From: Prolixibacter denitrificans
GTDB lineage: Bacteria; Bacteroidota; Bacteroidia; Bacteroidales; Prolixibacteraceae
Direction of reading: 5' to 3'
DNA: 64,000 bases
Assembly: GCF_003014495.1 (NCBI RefSeq)
Contig: NZ_PYGC01000015.1
Span: 1 to 64,000, forward strand
Below are positions 28,301-38,591 of this stretch, one piece after another. Each line of letters begins with the position of its first letter. Within the stretch, counting starts at the first letter, position 1. Below the pieces are notes generated by a model. That model had not been told where the DNA came from. It made no database searches and was given only the letters and a program-made list of their open reading frames with translations. The translations under genes were made by a program, and so were the position numbers.

Positions 28301-28475
28301 TGCAAAGGCCCCCAAAAATCCTGCAAAGATTCCCCCAAAGGTTGCAAAGACTGCAAAAATAGCTGCAAAGAGGGGTAAAACCCCTGCAAGGGATGACAAG
28401 TTGTTTGGCAGGGAAATAAATAATTGAGCAGGGAACATATAAATTGAGAAGGGCGAATAAATTGTTTGGCAGGGC
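28301..28475. repeat. Degenerate 20-21-bp-period array
   Basis: The word tgcaaag or tgcaag recurs at 28301, 28322, 28343, 28364 and 28385, exactly 21 bp apart. It then continues with 'ggcaggg'-type words at a 20-21-bp period to about 28475. It contains no gene; the open frames on the minus strand are heptad-like artefacts of the period. It lies between two convergent transcription units. Confidence 0.75.
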
Positions 28476-28526
28476 GACAAAAAAGTAGCGAAATGTCAAA
28501 TTTTGATGTTTGGCTACTAAAAAGTT

Positions 28527-28557
28527 AACCTGACAGGCTTTTGAAACCTGTCAGGTT
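28527..28557 (-). terminator. Terminator of the oxoacid dehydrogenase gene
   Basis: aacctgacagg pairs perfectly with cctgtcaggtt over an 11-bp stem with a 9-nt loop. Read on the minus strand it is followed by a T-rich stretch (taactttttag). Confidence 0.8.
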
Positions 28558-28589
28558 TGTGTTGTATCGTTATAGAAAAACTTCTCTCT

Positions 28590-31028
28590 TTATTCCGGAT
28601 AAATGGGCGGAAACTGTTTTGGGTCGGTTTCGCTCATCATCTCGTATACAGCGTCAAACACATCTTCGGCATTCGGGTTGGAGAAGTAATCACCGTCGGT
28701 TGAATAGGCCGGTCGGTGTGACTCGGCGGTAATGGTTTTCGGTGCTGAGTCGAGTTGGAAGTATCCGTGCTGTTTCTCCATTACCTGCTGCATCATGAAA
28801 GCCGTAGTTCCTCCCGGCACGTCCTCGTCGAAGAAGACAATGCGGTTGGTCTTCGAAAGCGATTTACCGATAACGCCGGTGGTATCGAACGGCAACAGTG
28901 TTTGCACGTCGATCAGTTCCACGCTAATGCCAAAGTCATCCAATTGTTTCACGGCTTCCTGTGCAATACGTACACAAGAACCATAAGTTACCAAAGTCAC
29001 GTCGGTTCCTTCATGTATAATTTCCGGAATACCGAGCGGCACTTTAAACTCACCGAGGTTCTCCGGACATTTCTCGCGAATGCGGTAACCGTTGAGTGAT
29101 TCAATCACCAGTGCCGGGTCATCCGATTCCAACAGCGTGTTGTACATACCGGCTGCCTGAGTCATATCGCGTGGTACGCAAACATGGATACCGCGAATGG
29201 AGTTGATGATCATGCTGAGTGGTGAACCGGAGTGCCAGATACCAATCAGGCGGTGGCCACGGGTACGGACAATCACCGGTGCTTTTTGTGCGCCGGCAGT
29301 TCTCCAGTGCAGTGTGGCTAAATCGTCGCTAAGCGTTTGCAGCGCATACAGGATATAGTCGAAATACTGAATCTCGACAATGGGACGCATTCCGCGCAAA
29401 GCGAGACCGATTCCTTGTCCAAGGATAGTGGTTTCGCGGATACCGGTATCGGTTACCCTGAGTTCGCCATACTTGGCCTGCATGCCTTCCAGTCCTTTGT
29501 TCACATCGCCCAATGCGCCGGTATCTTCGCCAAAGGTGACCAGCAGCGGGTATTTGGCAAAGAGTTTATCGAAGTTCCGCAGCAATACTTCGCGGCCCGG
29601 AATGGTTTCCGATTTATCGGTAAATACCGGGGGAACTGCAGTCGATTTAACGGCTGCAAAATCCGTTTCACTGTATAGTTTGCTGCTGTATCGTTCGTGG
29701 TTTTGTACGCCTTGTTCTTTCAGCCAGTTGGAAAGCTGATGCTGAAGGCTTCGTTTAGCCGGGCACGTGCGGCAAACATTCCGCATGATTTTTCTGGCCG
29801 AACTAACGGTATCTTTCCGAATGGGATACTTGAGCTTTTTGAGCGAATCAGCGATAGCATCTACTTCATCACTGCGTGTATCCACACAGCTACAGGAGCG
29901 GCCTTCAACGATACGAACCAGTTCGTCGCGCTCTTTCTGCACCGGTGTTTTGATGTTTTTCCAGGCTTTGTCTTTTGCTTTTCGTGCAATATCTTCTGCC
30001 TCTTTCTCGAGCGATTTTAGTTCCTCTTCGGTGGCAATTCCTTCCACCAGCAACCACTCTTTCATTTTCACAATCGCATCGAATTCGGTTTCCCATTTCA
30101 GGCGCTCCTTCGGCTTGTAACGCTCGTGAGAACCCGATGATGAGTGTCCCATCGGCTGGGTCAGCTCATTCACATGGAAAAGAACCGGAATGTGCTTTTC
30201 ACGGCAACGGGCAACGCCTTCGCCATACATTTCCAGCAGGCGGGGATAATCCCATCCTTTCGCACGGTAAATCAGGATTCCGTTTTCGTCGTTGTTTCGT
30301 TTCTCAAAACCACTTAGTACTTCTGAAATGTTGGCCTTGGCAATCTGGTATTTTCCGGGTACGGAAATGCCGTAGCCGTCGTCCCATACCGAGAGTGCCA
30401 GCGGAACCTGCAATACTGCCGATGCATTGATGGTTTCCCAAAAGTGTCCTTCGGCCGAACTGGCGTCGCCAATGGTACCAAAAACCACTTCGTTACCTAG
30501 GTCGGAAAACTGAGTGTACTCGTGTAAGTCTTTATTGTTCCGGTAAAGTTTCGATGCGTATGCCAGTCCAACCATACGAGGCATTTGACCGGCAGTGGGA
30601 GCGATGTCGGAGGAAGTGTTTTTTTGTTCGACCAGGTTGAGCCACTTGCCGTCGGGAGTTACATTGGGTGTACCGTAGTGGTTAACCATGGAGCGACCGG
30701 CATTGCCGGGATTGGCTTTAGCATCCGTGTCGCCGTACAATTGTGCAAATAGTTCTTCGGGAGTGGTCATCCCGGTAGCCAGCATAAACGTCTGGTCGCG
30801 ATAATAACCTGAACGCCAGTCGCCCTCTCTGAAAAAATGGGCGGCTGCCAACTGAGCGATCTCTTTTCCATCTCCAAAGATTCCGAATTCGGCGTTACCC
30901 CTTAACACCTCCTTGCGTCCGATAACACTGATTTGCCGGCTAAGGTGGGCCAGCTTGTAGTCATTCAGGATATCTTCTTTGGACAAATTTTTAAGAACTT
31001 TCCCATAAGGGATTTCTAATGTTGACAT
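28590..31028 (-). CDS. Branched-chain 2-oxoacid dehydrogenase E1, fused alpha and beta subunits
   Basis: 812 residues. The N-terminal half (about 1-430) is an E1-alpha thiamine-diphosphate domain with the GDASSAEGHFWETINAS cofactor motif. The C-terminal half (about 470-812) is E1-beta with FGEDTGALGDVNKG and the transketolase C domain. The fusion carries out decarboxylation of branched-chain 2-oxoacids and passes the acyl group to E2 lipoamide. E2 and E3 are not in the window. Single-gene unit with its own terminator; fused E1 is common in Bacteroidota. Confidence 0.9.
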   Translation of the reverse strand: MSTLEIPYGKVLKNLSKEDILNDYKLAHLSRQISVIGRKEVLRGNAEFGIFGDGKEIAQLAAAHFFREGDWRSGYYRDQTFMLATGMTTPEELFAQLYGDTDAKANPGNAGRSMVNHYGTPNVTPDGKWLNLVEQKNTSSDIAPTAGQMPRMVGLAYASKLYRNNKDLHEYTQFSDLGNEVVFGTIGDASSAEGHFWETINASAVLQVPLALSVWDDGYGISVPGKYQIAKANISEVLSGFEKRNNDENGILIYRAKGWDYPRLLEMYGEGVARCREKHIPVLFHVNELTQPMGHSSSGSHERYKPKERLKWETEFDAIVKMKEWLLVEGIATEEELKSLEKEAEDIARKAKDKAWKNIKTPVQKERDELVRIVEGRSCSCVDTRSDEVDAIADSLKKLKYPIRKDTVSSARKIMRNVCRTCPAKRSLQHQLSNWLKEQGVQNHERYSSKLYSETDFAAVKSTAVPPVFTDKSETIPGREVLLRNFDKLFAKYPLLVTFGEDTGALGDVNKGLEGMQAKYGELRVTDTGIRETTILGQGIGLALRGMRPIVEIQYFDYILYALQTLSDDLATLHWRTAGAQKAPVIVRTRGHRLIGIWHSGSPLSMIINSIRGIHVCVPRDMTQAAGMYNTLLESDDPALVIESLNGYRIREKCPENLGEFKVPLGIPEIIHEGTDVTLVTYGSCVRIAQEAVKQLDDFGISVELIDVQTLLPFDTTGVIGKSLSKTNRIVFFDEDVPGGTTAFMMQQVMEKQHGYFQLDSAPKTITAESHRPAYSTDGDYFSNPNAEDVFDAVYEMMSETDPKQFPPIYPE

Positions 31029-31347
31029 ATGAGCTTGCTTAGTATTTTCTTTCGACGTGAAAATTATAAAGATTTAATCTTAATAAAAGAGACAAATATC
31101 ACGCTGCCCCATTTTTTTCAGGTTTAACCTATATTCTTCACCTAATATTCGACTCAATCGTACCATAAATACAAGAATTGATTAAGCTTTTTCCAATCTG
31201 AAAACAACGAATGTTTCATTTCGTTCATTTGTCCGAAGCAATTTCTTTCGCGCAGAAGGGGTAATTACCAGCAGGGAAATGTTTTATTGAAGGCAGCATT
31301 ATGAGGTAATTCTGATTTGGGAGTATAAAAGGGAAGCCCGTTCCGAT
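31029..31347. other. Intergenic region between oxoacid dehydrogenase and NAT genes
   Basis: A/T-rich, no gene found. On the minus strand GATATTTG (about 31094-31101) lies some 70 bp before the dehydrogenase start and resembles a weak -7 box. Nothing else recognisable. Confidence 0.3.
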
Positions 31348-32100
31348 TCATCGGATCCCGAAATAGGAGTCCAGGTAGGTGGCAAATTCTTCCGCGCCAT
31401 TGACAGGTTTTTCTTCAGCTGGGTGGCCGTTTTCACTGATCTTGAGGGTATCGTTTGTCAGTGTAATGCGGCCGGTGCAGGTAGGTCTTTTAATTAGGCG
31501 GCTTTTTGTGAAAGGCGACTCCGGACTGGTTTGGTGATAACGGCACATGGCTTCAAACTCCCTGAATTCACGGTGTCTGTTTTCGAATACGTAAACCGAT
31601 TGCCAAACATTATCTTCCTGCTTATTTACCCGATAGCAGAATGTTTCATACCGGTCAATCCGGAAAGTGCCTCTTTCATCGTGTTGTAGCTCCGTTGTAT
31701 CGAGCCGCAGGGGCGAAAAAGTGAATTCTCCAAAACCGACATCGGTCAGATATTCCTTTCCGTCGATGGTGGCTACAATCGCCAGGTGGTCGTACTCGGG
31801 AGCGTATTCATTGGCGTGGTAAACACGGGCAGAAATTCGCCGGACTTCGAAGCCCAAACACTTCAGTAATTCATAAAACAAACCGTTCAGCTCGTAGCAA
31901 AATCCTCCCCGGTGTTGATTTATGACTTTGTTGTAAATATGATCGATGTTGAGTTCAATCGGGACTTTTTGATGAATGTCCAGATTTTCGAATGGAACAT
32001 GGAGTACGTGAGCCTTTTGTAATTGTGTTACTGTTTGGAGCGAAACGGATGTCGGCCCATCGTAAAAAATGCGCTGCAGGTACGCTTCGTTATTTATCAT
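31348..32100 (-). CDS. Arylamine N-acetyltransferase (NAT)
   Basis: 250 residues from MINNEAYL. A longer in-frame start at 32157 would overlap the upstream gene and add a non-homologous tail. The catalytic triad is visible: C68 in RGGFCYELN, H105 in DHLAIV and D120 in TDVGFG. NATs transfer acetyl from acetyl-CoA to arylamines and hydrazines; physiological substrates are often unknown. The upstream gene on the same strand ends 16 bp away, so the two are likely co-transcribed. Confidence 0.9.
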   Translation of the reverse strand: MINNEAYLQRIFYDGPTSVSLQTVTQLQKAHVLHVPFENLDIHQKVPIELNIDHIYNKVINQHRGGFCYELNGLFYELLKCLGFEVRRISARVYHANEYAPEYDHLAIVATIDGKEYLTDVGFGEFTFSPLRLDTTELQHDERGTFRIDRYETFCYRVNKQEDNVWQSVYVFENRHREFREFEAMCRYHQTSPESPFTKSRLIKRPTCTGRITLTNDTLKISENGHPAEEKPVNGAEEFATYLDSYFGIR

Positions 32101-32116
32101 TCGTTTGTTCGCCAAC

Positions 32117-32566
32117 CTAAATCTGTACTTCGTAAACTCCCAGTTTGTTGCGCACAATGTTCTTGACCACGAATGCCCCTTTTTCAGGAATATCCTCTAC
32201 TAAATCGAACTGTTTGCAATCATCGTGAAGCGCCGAGAAAACCAGCGTTATCCGGTGAATCTTCTTCCGGTCGGGAACGGAATACCAATCGGGATATAGC
32301 GCAATGTTCCAGGCATCAATCAATTGACTCCTGTGGTTATTTTCACGATCGACAAGGTAAGTAGTTGGCCAGATACGCACCGGACCAATGACGCCGGAGA
32401 GTGTCCCGGGAAGGATGGTACATTGCAGAATAATCTGTCTCTCCTTTTCTGTCTGCTTCAGAAGTTTCAGGGAGTGAGGCCTCGATATCAACCGGAAACT
32501 ATCCAGTTCTTCGTTAGCGACCCGCTTTTCCTGCTGGTGGCTGTTATGGGGGGAGAATTCCTTCAT
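32117..32566 (-). CDS. Hypothetical protein upstream of NAT
   Basis: 149 residues, no signal peptide or membrane segment. The stretch GPVRIWPTTYLVD followed by WNIALYPDWYSVP looks like a genuine folded domain of alternating strands. I do not recognise a family. The 16-bp gap to the NAT gene suggests a shared transcript. Confidence 0.6.
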   Translation of the reverse strand: MKEFSPHNSHQQEKRVANEELDSFRLISRPHSLKLLKQTEKERQIILQCTILPGTLSGVIGPVRIWPTTYLVDRENNHRSQLIDAWNIALYPDWYSVPDRKKIHRITLVFSALHDDCKQFDLVEDIPEKGAFVVKNIVRNKLGVYEVQI

Positions 32567-33010
32567 ATCCTAAAGCTAAGGAATTTAGATCAGGAATGGA
32601 AGAGCTACAGGTCAGGAAATGCCATAATATCCTGAAAAAAGACCATTTTTTAACAATTGAATACTTGTTCTGTCCCGAAATTTTCGGTTTTCCTTTTAGG
32701 AAGAAAATACTTTTATATGGTACGTAAGCCCGATTGATACCAGCATGTAAGACTCCGGAGAAACTGGTAGTCACTTCTTAAATTGGCAATCTCCCCGGCT
32801 ATTTTTCCCGGCCGGTACGGTAAAAGTCAATTGCGGTAAAGTGTTTGATATTGAATGATATGCTAGTAATTCTTTTGCTGTCTCTATTCAGCAGCAAGCT
32901 TTATAAATGGTGGCAATGATATTCTGTGTCAGCAATTGAACCATTGTTTATCTGTAACAATTTTGCGTTCTTTACCCTGGAAAAGGGAAAACTAATTTGG
33001 TATTTACAGC
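32567..33010. other. Intergenic region ahead of the ECF sigma gene
   Basis: A/T-rich, no gene, repeat or hairpin recognised. It must contain the divergent promoters for the sigma gene (plus) and the hypothetical/NAT unit (minus), but I could not place TAnnTTTG boxes with confidence. Confidence 0.3.
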
Positions 33011-33631
33011 ATGTCTCTGTCCGGAATGGAAAGGATTCATATTTTATGGGAGCAAATTGTCCAAGAGGATGATAAAGAAGCTTTTGCTGAACTTTATAAT
33101 CTTTTTATCGACGATTTATATCGCTATGGAAGTAAGCTGAGTCCGGATGAAGGCATGGTCAAAGATTCCATCCAGGAAGTTTTTCTCGATCTGTACGATA
33201 AACGCAAGAAATCCAACATCACCAGGAACCTGCGACTCTATCTGATTGTCGCGTTGAAAAGGGTACTGATACGAAAACTGCAGAAGTATCGCCGGCTTGA
33301 AAAGCGTCAGATTAATGATGTGGACATGTTCGATGTACAATACAGTTTCGAAGAACAGTACATGGAAGAAGAAGCCAGTAATATGGTGTTGGAAAAAGTC
33401 AGGCGGATTATTACCGGCTTGCCCGCCAAACAAAAGGAGATTATTTATCTGAGGTTCAACCTGAGTCTTGAATACGCCGAGATTTCCTCCATGTTGGGAA
33501 TATCTGTAGAATCTGTCCGAAAGCAGGTCTACCGCGCCATTAAGTCGGTTCGCGAAAGCATCGATTACCCCGATTTACTTCTGCTCTTCTTTCTCTCCTA
33601 TAATACGAATGGTTCTCCCCATACGGCCTGA
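33011..33631 (+). CDS. ECF sigma-70 factor of the polysaccharide locus
   Basis: 206 residues with region 2 (about 25-95) and region 4 (about 140-190), including the helix-turn-helix GISVESVRKQVYRAIKSV. Length and type match FecI-like Bacteroidota sigma factors paired with FecR. It should activate the downstream SusC/D genes when the SusC N-terminal STN domain signals through FecR. An internal ATG at 33026 is an alternative start. Its C-terminus ends in a short non-conserved tail. Confidence 0.88.
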   Translation: MSLSGMERIHILWEQIVQEDDKEAFAELYNLFIDDLYRYGSKLSPDEGMVKDSIQEVFLDLYDKRKKSNITRNLRLYLIVALKRVLIRKLQKYRRLEKRQINDVDMFDVQYSFEEQYMEEEASNMVLEKVRRIITGLPAKQKEIIYLRFNLSLEYAEISSMLGISVESVRKQVYRAIKSVRESIDYPDLLLLFFLSYNTNGSPHTA

Positions 33632-33954
33632 AATGACTGCTATGTTAACTCAATGTTTCGAAGGGGGTGTGTTGTGTCTTTTCGAATTTTCATGTTGTTC
33701 TGCTGTTGATTTTCTGAGGTGCTAGCCAAACAGTGTTTGTTTTTTCCTGATCTGAACGCTTTTAACCGTGGGAAATTGAAATACTCCATGACATCCCATA
33801 ATTTTTCTCTCTTTTTATTATTTTTGCAACGCGCATGCAATCAGTGTATTACTGTTGGATTATGAAAAAAGTATTTAGTTTCTTAAAAAAAAGTTAAAAA
33901 ATCCTGTCCATAAAATGAAGTTGGCTGTCCCTTCTATTAAAAGCATAAAAGTTA
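33632..33954 (+). promoter_or_regulatory. Sigma-anti-sigma intergenic region with TATTTTTG box
   Basis: No gene found; one short minus-strand frame (33640-33840) looks random. A TATTTTTG box at 33819-33826 would allow the anti-sigma gene to be transcribed on its own with a leader of about 120 nt. Confidence 0.4.
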
Positions 33955-35157
33955 ATGGACAAGATTGGTCAGTTTTTAGAAGATAAACGCTTTATCGATT
34001 GGGTATTTCATCCCGATGAAGACATCGAACGCTATTGGGAGAATTACCTTGGGGAGCATCCTGAAGAGAAAACCAATCTTCTACTGGCCCGAAAAGTGGT
34101 TGGAAAGTTCCGCACCATCGATAGTGACCTTTCCGAAAGTCAAAAGATTATGCTTTTCTCCGGCATTCTCAAGGAAATAGAACGGAGACAAAGCGGGCGC
34201 CGGACAATTAAACTGGTCACTGTTATTTCGCGTTACGCGGCAGTAGCATTGCTGTTCTTCTCCATTGGTTCATTACTCTTTTACCGCAAGGACAACCGCG
34301 ATCAACGTTTTCTTACCGAGGAAATTTCCGGTCACCCCTCAGGACCGATGACAACACTGATTCGTCCCAATGGACAACACATCAAGTTGGCGGAAGACAA
34401 ATCGACGTTTGCTTACCAGGCTGGCAATAAAAAGCTGGTGATTAACGATTCCATCCAGGTGGCATCATCGGAAGATACGCCTGACAGCAAAACGAATGAG
34501 ATGAATCAGCTCATCGTTCCTTACGGGAAAACGTCCGAGATGCTGTTATCCGACGGAACGAAGATTTACCTGAACGCTGGCAGTCGCCTCATTTATCCTG
34601 ATGTATTCGAAGGAAAGCACCGGGAAGTATTTCTCGTTGGTGAGGCATATTTCGAGGTACATAAAGATCCCAAACATCCGTTTATCGTACAAACGACCGA
34701 TATCAACGTCGAAGTTTTGGGAACTCACTTTAATGTCTCAGCCTATCCTTCCGACAATGTATACGAAACAACACTGGCCGAGGGAAAAGTGCGCATTCGT
34801 CAAAACAATGCAGGGCTGTTTGATAAGTCAATTGATTTGGTTCCGAACCAGATGGCGGCTTACAATCGCGATAACAAGGAAACGAAAGTCCGGCATGTGG
34901 ATGTGGAAAACTACATCCTTTGGAAAGACGGCATGCTGAAGTTTGCCAGTTCAGACTTCAACCGGGTAACCCGAAAACTCGAACGCTTTTATAATATCCG
35001 TATCACCTTCCAGGATCCAATGGTCGGCATGCTAAAGATTTCCGGAAAGTTGATGTTAACGGAAAAGAAAAACGAAGTGATGGATGTGTTGTCACAAACC
35101 GCTTCAGTGAAAATAGTTCAAATAGGAAAAGATAATTATGAGATAATGAAAAATTAG
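33955..35157 (+). CDS. FecR-family anti-sigma factor
   Basis: 400 residues. A cytoplasmic N-terminal part (about 1-85) is followed by one membrane helix (about 90-108, VALLFFSIGSLLFY). The periplasmic FecR domain begins with VPYGKTSEMLLSDGT-K and ends in a DUF4974-type domain. It holds the ECF sigma factor until the SusC STN domain signals substrate uptake. It is followed by SusC after a hairpin. Confidence 0.92.
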   Translation: MDKIGQFLEDKRFIDWVFHPDEDIERYWENYLGEHPEEKTNLLLARKVVGKFRTIDSDLSESQKIMLFSGILKEIERRQSGRRTIKLVTVISRYAAVALLFFSIGSLLFYRKDNRDQRFLTEEISGHPSGPMTTLIRPNGQHIKLAEDKSTFAYQAGNKKLVINDSIQVASSEDTPDSKTNEMNQLIVPYGKTSEMLLSDGTKIYLNAGSRLIYPDVFEGKHREVFLVGEAYFEVHKDPKHPFIVQTTDINVEVLGTHFNVSAYPSDNVYETTLAEGKVRIRQNNAGLFDKSIDLVPNQMAAYNRDNKETKVRHVDVENYILWKDGMLKFASSDFNRVTRKLERFYNIRITFQDPMVGMLKISGKLMLTEKKNEVMDVLSQTASVKIVQIGKDNYEIMKN

Positions 35158-35186
35158 GCTGGTGAGGCGGCATCCTCATCCAGCCT
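35156..35186 (+). terminator. Hairpin overlapping the FecR stop codon
   Basis: aggctggtgagg pairs with cctcatccagcct (one bulge), starting inside the stop codon and ending about 45 bp before the susC start. There is no long T run. It probably sets the ratio of anti-sigma to SusC mRNA. Confidence 0.5.
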
Positions 35187-35230
35187 AAGATTAGCAAATT
35201 TTGTGTATAACCTACTAATTGTACAAAATT

Positions 35231-38200
35231 ATGAAAAAAACGCGATTAGAGCATATCTTATGCTCGAAAAGTAATCGTACAACTTTTCGAAAGATGAAAT
35301 TAACCTTACTACTAACTTTTCTTGTAGTTGTGGCTTTCGGAAAAAGCTTTTCGCAGGAAAGCAATCTGACATTCAATTTCAGAAATGCTAATATACGGGA
35401 AGTTATCAAAGCCGTAGAACAATCAACCGACTATGTATTTATTTATAAGGATGATCTGTTCGATTACTCCAAAAAGTATTCCCTGAACATTGAAAATAAA
35501 AATATCTATGATGTTTTGGAGCAAATCTGTGCTGAGACCGGTGTCGCTTATGATATTCGCGACCATCAGGTGATTCTCAGGGAGAGAGAAGCTCCTCCAC
35601 AGCAGTCTACCCAGCCACAGGAAAGGAAGGTGTCGGGTGTCGTGCTGGACAGTAACGGAGAGCCCATACCCGGTGTCAACGTACGGGTGGTTGGAACCAC
35701 TACTGGTACAATAACCGATGCAAAAGGGAATTTTAGTATCAACGTACCGGTAGGTACCCGGATGCTCCAATTTTCTTTTATCGGTATGGCTACCAAGGAT
35801 GTGGATATTACCGGGAAAAACATGTTAAATGTAGTATTAGAGGAATCGTCAGTTTCCCTGAACGAAATAGTTGCCGTCGGATACGGAATTCAGCGGAAAA
35901 GAGATGTTTCCGGTGCCATATCATCAATTAAAACTGAAGATGTCAAAGCGGGAGTAGTAACCAATACTGCTCAAATATTAAGAGGGAGGGCTGCTGGTGT
36001 GTACGTGCGGCAGAATTCATCAGAACCCGGTGGCGGTATCTCAATCCGCATTCGGGGAACGTCTTCCATTTCTTCTAATAATGAACCTTTATACGTTGTT
36101 GACGGATTTCCAACTGAGCTCGGGAAAGATATCAACCCGGGGGATATCGAGTCAATCGAAATTCTGAAAGATGCTGCTGCAACGGCAATCTATGGTGCAA
36201 GGGGAGCGAACGGGGTTATTCTGATTACAACCAAACAAGGGAAAAACGGCATTTTTAATGTCAATTATTCATACGACCAATCCTTTAAAACGCTCTACAA
36301 TCCATTTGACTTAAAGAATGCCCAGGATATTATGCAATTTAATATCAGGCAGGCAAAAGAGAACGGAACCTACGATACCAATCCTCCATACACAGAAGAG
36401 GAGCTGAAATACAAGGGTAAAGGTACAGATTGGCTTGCACTAACAACCAGAACTGCGATTACTAAAAACCATCAGCTATCCATTACCGGGGGTGAGGATA
36501 AATTAAAGATGGCGATTATCGCCGGTTATTTGAATGATGAGGGGATATTGCAGAATACCTCATTTGACCGCTTTACGGGGCGTATAAATATGAAATATAA
36601 ACTAAATGACCGAGTCAATTTCGGTGCAAATATTTATATGGCCCGCTCAGATAAAAACTACCAGAACATGGGAACACGTTCTACTGTTGACAATGTGATT
36701 TATAATATTTTACTGTTGTCTCCAATGAGTGTGCCTAAAGGAGGTGATGTTTTTGGCAACCCTGGTAGGGTTCCTCAAATTCTAAAGCAGTTGTATGAAC
36801 CAGACATCGAAAATATTGGCAATGATTATTATTCCTCGATATTTGGAGAAGCAGATATTTTGAAGAACCTGACAGGAAAAGTTCAATTTACATACAGCAA
36901 CAGTAATAGTAAGAACCAACAATATTATCCGAAGACAACAAATACAGGAAAGTCGGTTGATGGATTGGCATCAATAGACAACTACAAAGGTGATAAATAC
37001 CAGTTAGATGCGCTGTTGACATTTCATAAGAAAATTGCCAAAATCCACGACGTAAGAGTAATGGTTGGATCAACTTACAGTGAGCAGACTGGTGAGGGAA
37101 ATGGAATGACCGCTTCCGGATTTGCAACCGACGAGTTTTCATTTAATAATATTGGAGCTGGGAAAAATATTCAATCCATTTATTCGAATAAATGGAAAAC
37201 GACTAAGAATTCTTTTTTCGCCCGCACGGAGTATGTCTTAGATGATAAATACATTGTCAATCTGTCAATAAGGGCCGATGGTGCATCGAATTTTGGTAAA
37301 GGTAACAAGTGGGGATATTTTCCGGCTATTTCAACAGCCTGGCAAATAGGAGATGAGAATTGGATGGAGTTTTCTAAACCACTGTTTTCAAGCATCAAGC
37401 TTCGCGCCAGTTATGGTATCACAGGTAATGATGGCATTGGAACATATCTTTCAATGGCGAAATTTGGAACCGGAAGTGTTTACCTTGGAGGCAATGGCGT
37501 TCAAAAGGGAATGTACAAAATCAACCCGGCTAATGCCGATTTGAAGTGGGAGCAAACAGCCCAGTTGGATTTGGGAACTGATTTTACGATGCTGAAAAAC
37601 AGGATTCAGGTAAATTTTGATTATTACAAAAAAACGACTTCTGACTTATTGAATCCCATTCTGATTCCGATTTCCACACAAGGATTTTCATCTGTGATGG
37701 GGAATAATGGAAAGATTGAGAATAAGGGGTTTGAGCTATTCATCAAAACCACTAATATTTCATCTTCACATTTTTCGTGGAATACGACACTGAATCTTTC
37801 TAAAAACAAGAATAAGGTTCTGGAACTAAACAATGATAAGCCACATTACGAAAGTATCATGCCTCAGGGATGGTATAACCAGGAAGAGTATTCTATTTTG
37901 CAGCAAGGATATCCTTTAAGCACGATTTATGGTTACGTATTTGACGGAATCATTCAAAAAGGAGAGACATATGCTCCGCAACCCAAATCAGTACCAGGGG
38001 ACCCGAAATTTAAGGATATCAATGGTGATGGATTAATTACCGCAGATGATCGCACTGTGATAGGAGACGGAAATCCTGACATTGTGATAGGTCTTGGTAA
38101 CACAATCACTTATCATGATCTTGATTTTTCATTCTTTTTTGATTCCAACCTTGGTAACCAACTTTTTAATGTAACGAAACTTGTGCTTGAGGATGCGAAC

Positions 38201-38578
38201 CGAACAAGGAATACTTTTGATCGCTGGACGCAGGAAAATCCCTCAAATGAGATTCCGAGAAATGGTTACCAGAAAAATGACGGTGTGCAATATGGTAGTT
38301 ATGTAAATAGTCGGTTTGTTGAAGATGCTAGCTTTGTTCGTTTAACAAATATTGCTCTCGGTTATACGATCCCATTTGATAAAATCAGTCCGCATTATAA
38401 GTTGGCAAGGAAAGTCAGAGTGGCAATCGGAGCAGAAAATTTGTTTACAATAACCAAATATACCGGTTTTAATCCCGAGGTTAGTACCAATGGTGGTTCC
38501 GCAACGACCCAAGGTCTCGATTATAATTCATATCCATTCTATCGGACTTACTACGTAAGCGCTAAATTAACCTTTTAA
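35231..38578 (+). CDS. susC: SusC-family TonB-dependent receptor with STN domain
   Basis: 1115 residues from the ATG of MKKTRLEH (an upstream TTG is unlikely). Order: signal peptide, STN domain (about 40-110) for sigma signalling, a carboxypeptidase-regulatory-like beta-sandwich (VSGVVLDSNGEPIPGVNV), TonB plug and 22-strand barrel ending in aromatic YYVSAKLTF. It forms the outer-membrane channel for an oligosaccharide. The STN domain together with the upstream sigma/FecR pair shows trans-envelope regulation. Confidence 0.96.
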   Translation: MKKTRLEHILCSKSNRTTFRKMKLTLLLTFLVVVAFGKSFSQESNLTFNFRNANIREVIKAVEQSTDYVFIYKDDLFDYSKKYSLNIENKNIYDVLEQICAETGVAYDIRDHQVILREREAPPQQSTQPQERKVSGVVLDSNGEPIPGVNVRVVGTTTGTITDAKGNFSINVPVGTRMLQFSFIGMATKDVDITGKNMLNVVLEESSVSLNEIVAVGYGIQRKRDVSGAISSIKTEDVKAGVVTNTAQILRGRAAGVYVRQNSSEPGGGISIRIRGTSSISSNNEPLYVVDGFPTELGKDINPGDIESIEILKDAAATAIYGARGANGVILITTKQGKNGIFNVNYSYDQSFKTLYNPFDLKNAQDIMQFNIRQAKENGTYDTNPPYTEEELKYKGKGTDWLALTTRTAITKNHQLSITGGEDKLKMAIIAGYLNDEGILQNTSFDRFTGRINMKYKLNDRVNFGANIYMARSDKNYQNMGTRSTVDNVIYNILLLSPMSVPKGGDVFGNPGRVPQILKQLYEPDIENIGNDYYSSIFGEADILKNLTGKVQFTYSNSNSKNQQYYPKTTNTGKSVDGLASIDNYKGDKYQLDALLTFHKKIAKIHDVRVMVGSTYSEQTGEGNGMTASGFATDEFSFNNIGAGKNIQSIYSNKWKTTKNSFFARTEYVLDDKYIVNLSIRADGASNFGKGNKWGYFPAISTAWQIGDENWMEFSKPLFSSIKLRASYGITGNDGIGTYLSMAKFGTGSVYLGGNGVQKGMYKINPANADLKWEQTAQLDLGTDFTMLKNRIQVNFDYYKKTTSDLLNPILIPISTQGFSSVMGNNGKIENKGFELFIKTTNISSSHFSWNTTLNLSKNKNKVLELNNDKPHYESIMPQGWYNQEEYSILQQGYPLSTIYGYVFDGIIQKGETYAPQPKSVPGDPKFKDINGDGLITADDRTVIGDGNPDIVIGLGNTITYHDLDFSFFFDSNLGNQLFNVTKLVLEDANRTRNTFDRWTQENPSNEIPRNGYQKNDGVQYGSYVNSRFVEDASFVRLTNIALGYTIPFDKISPHYKLARKVRVAIGAENLFTITKYTGFNPEVSTNGGSATTQGLDYNSYPFYRTYYVSAKLTF

Positions 38579-38591
38579 AGAAGAAACTATC

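Noticed and set aside
35219-35230. TTG start for SusC
   Set aside because: The ATG at 35231 gives a standard basic N-terminus and better matches homologues.
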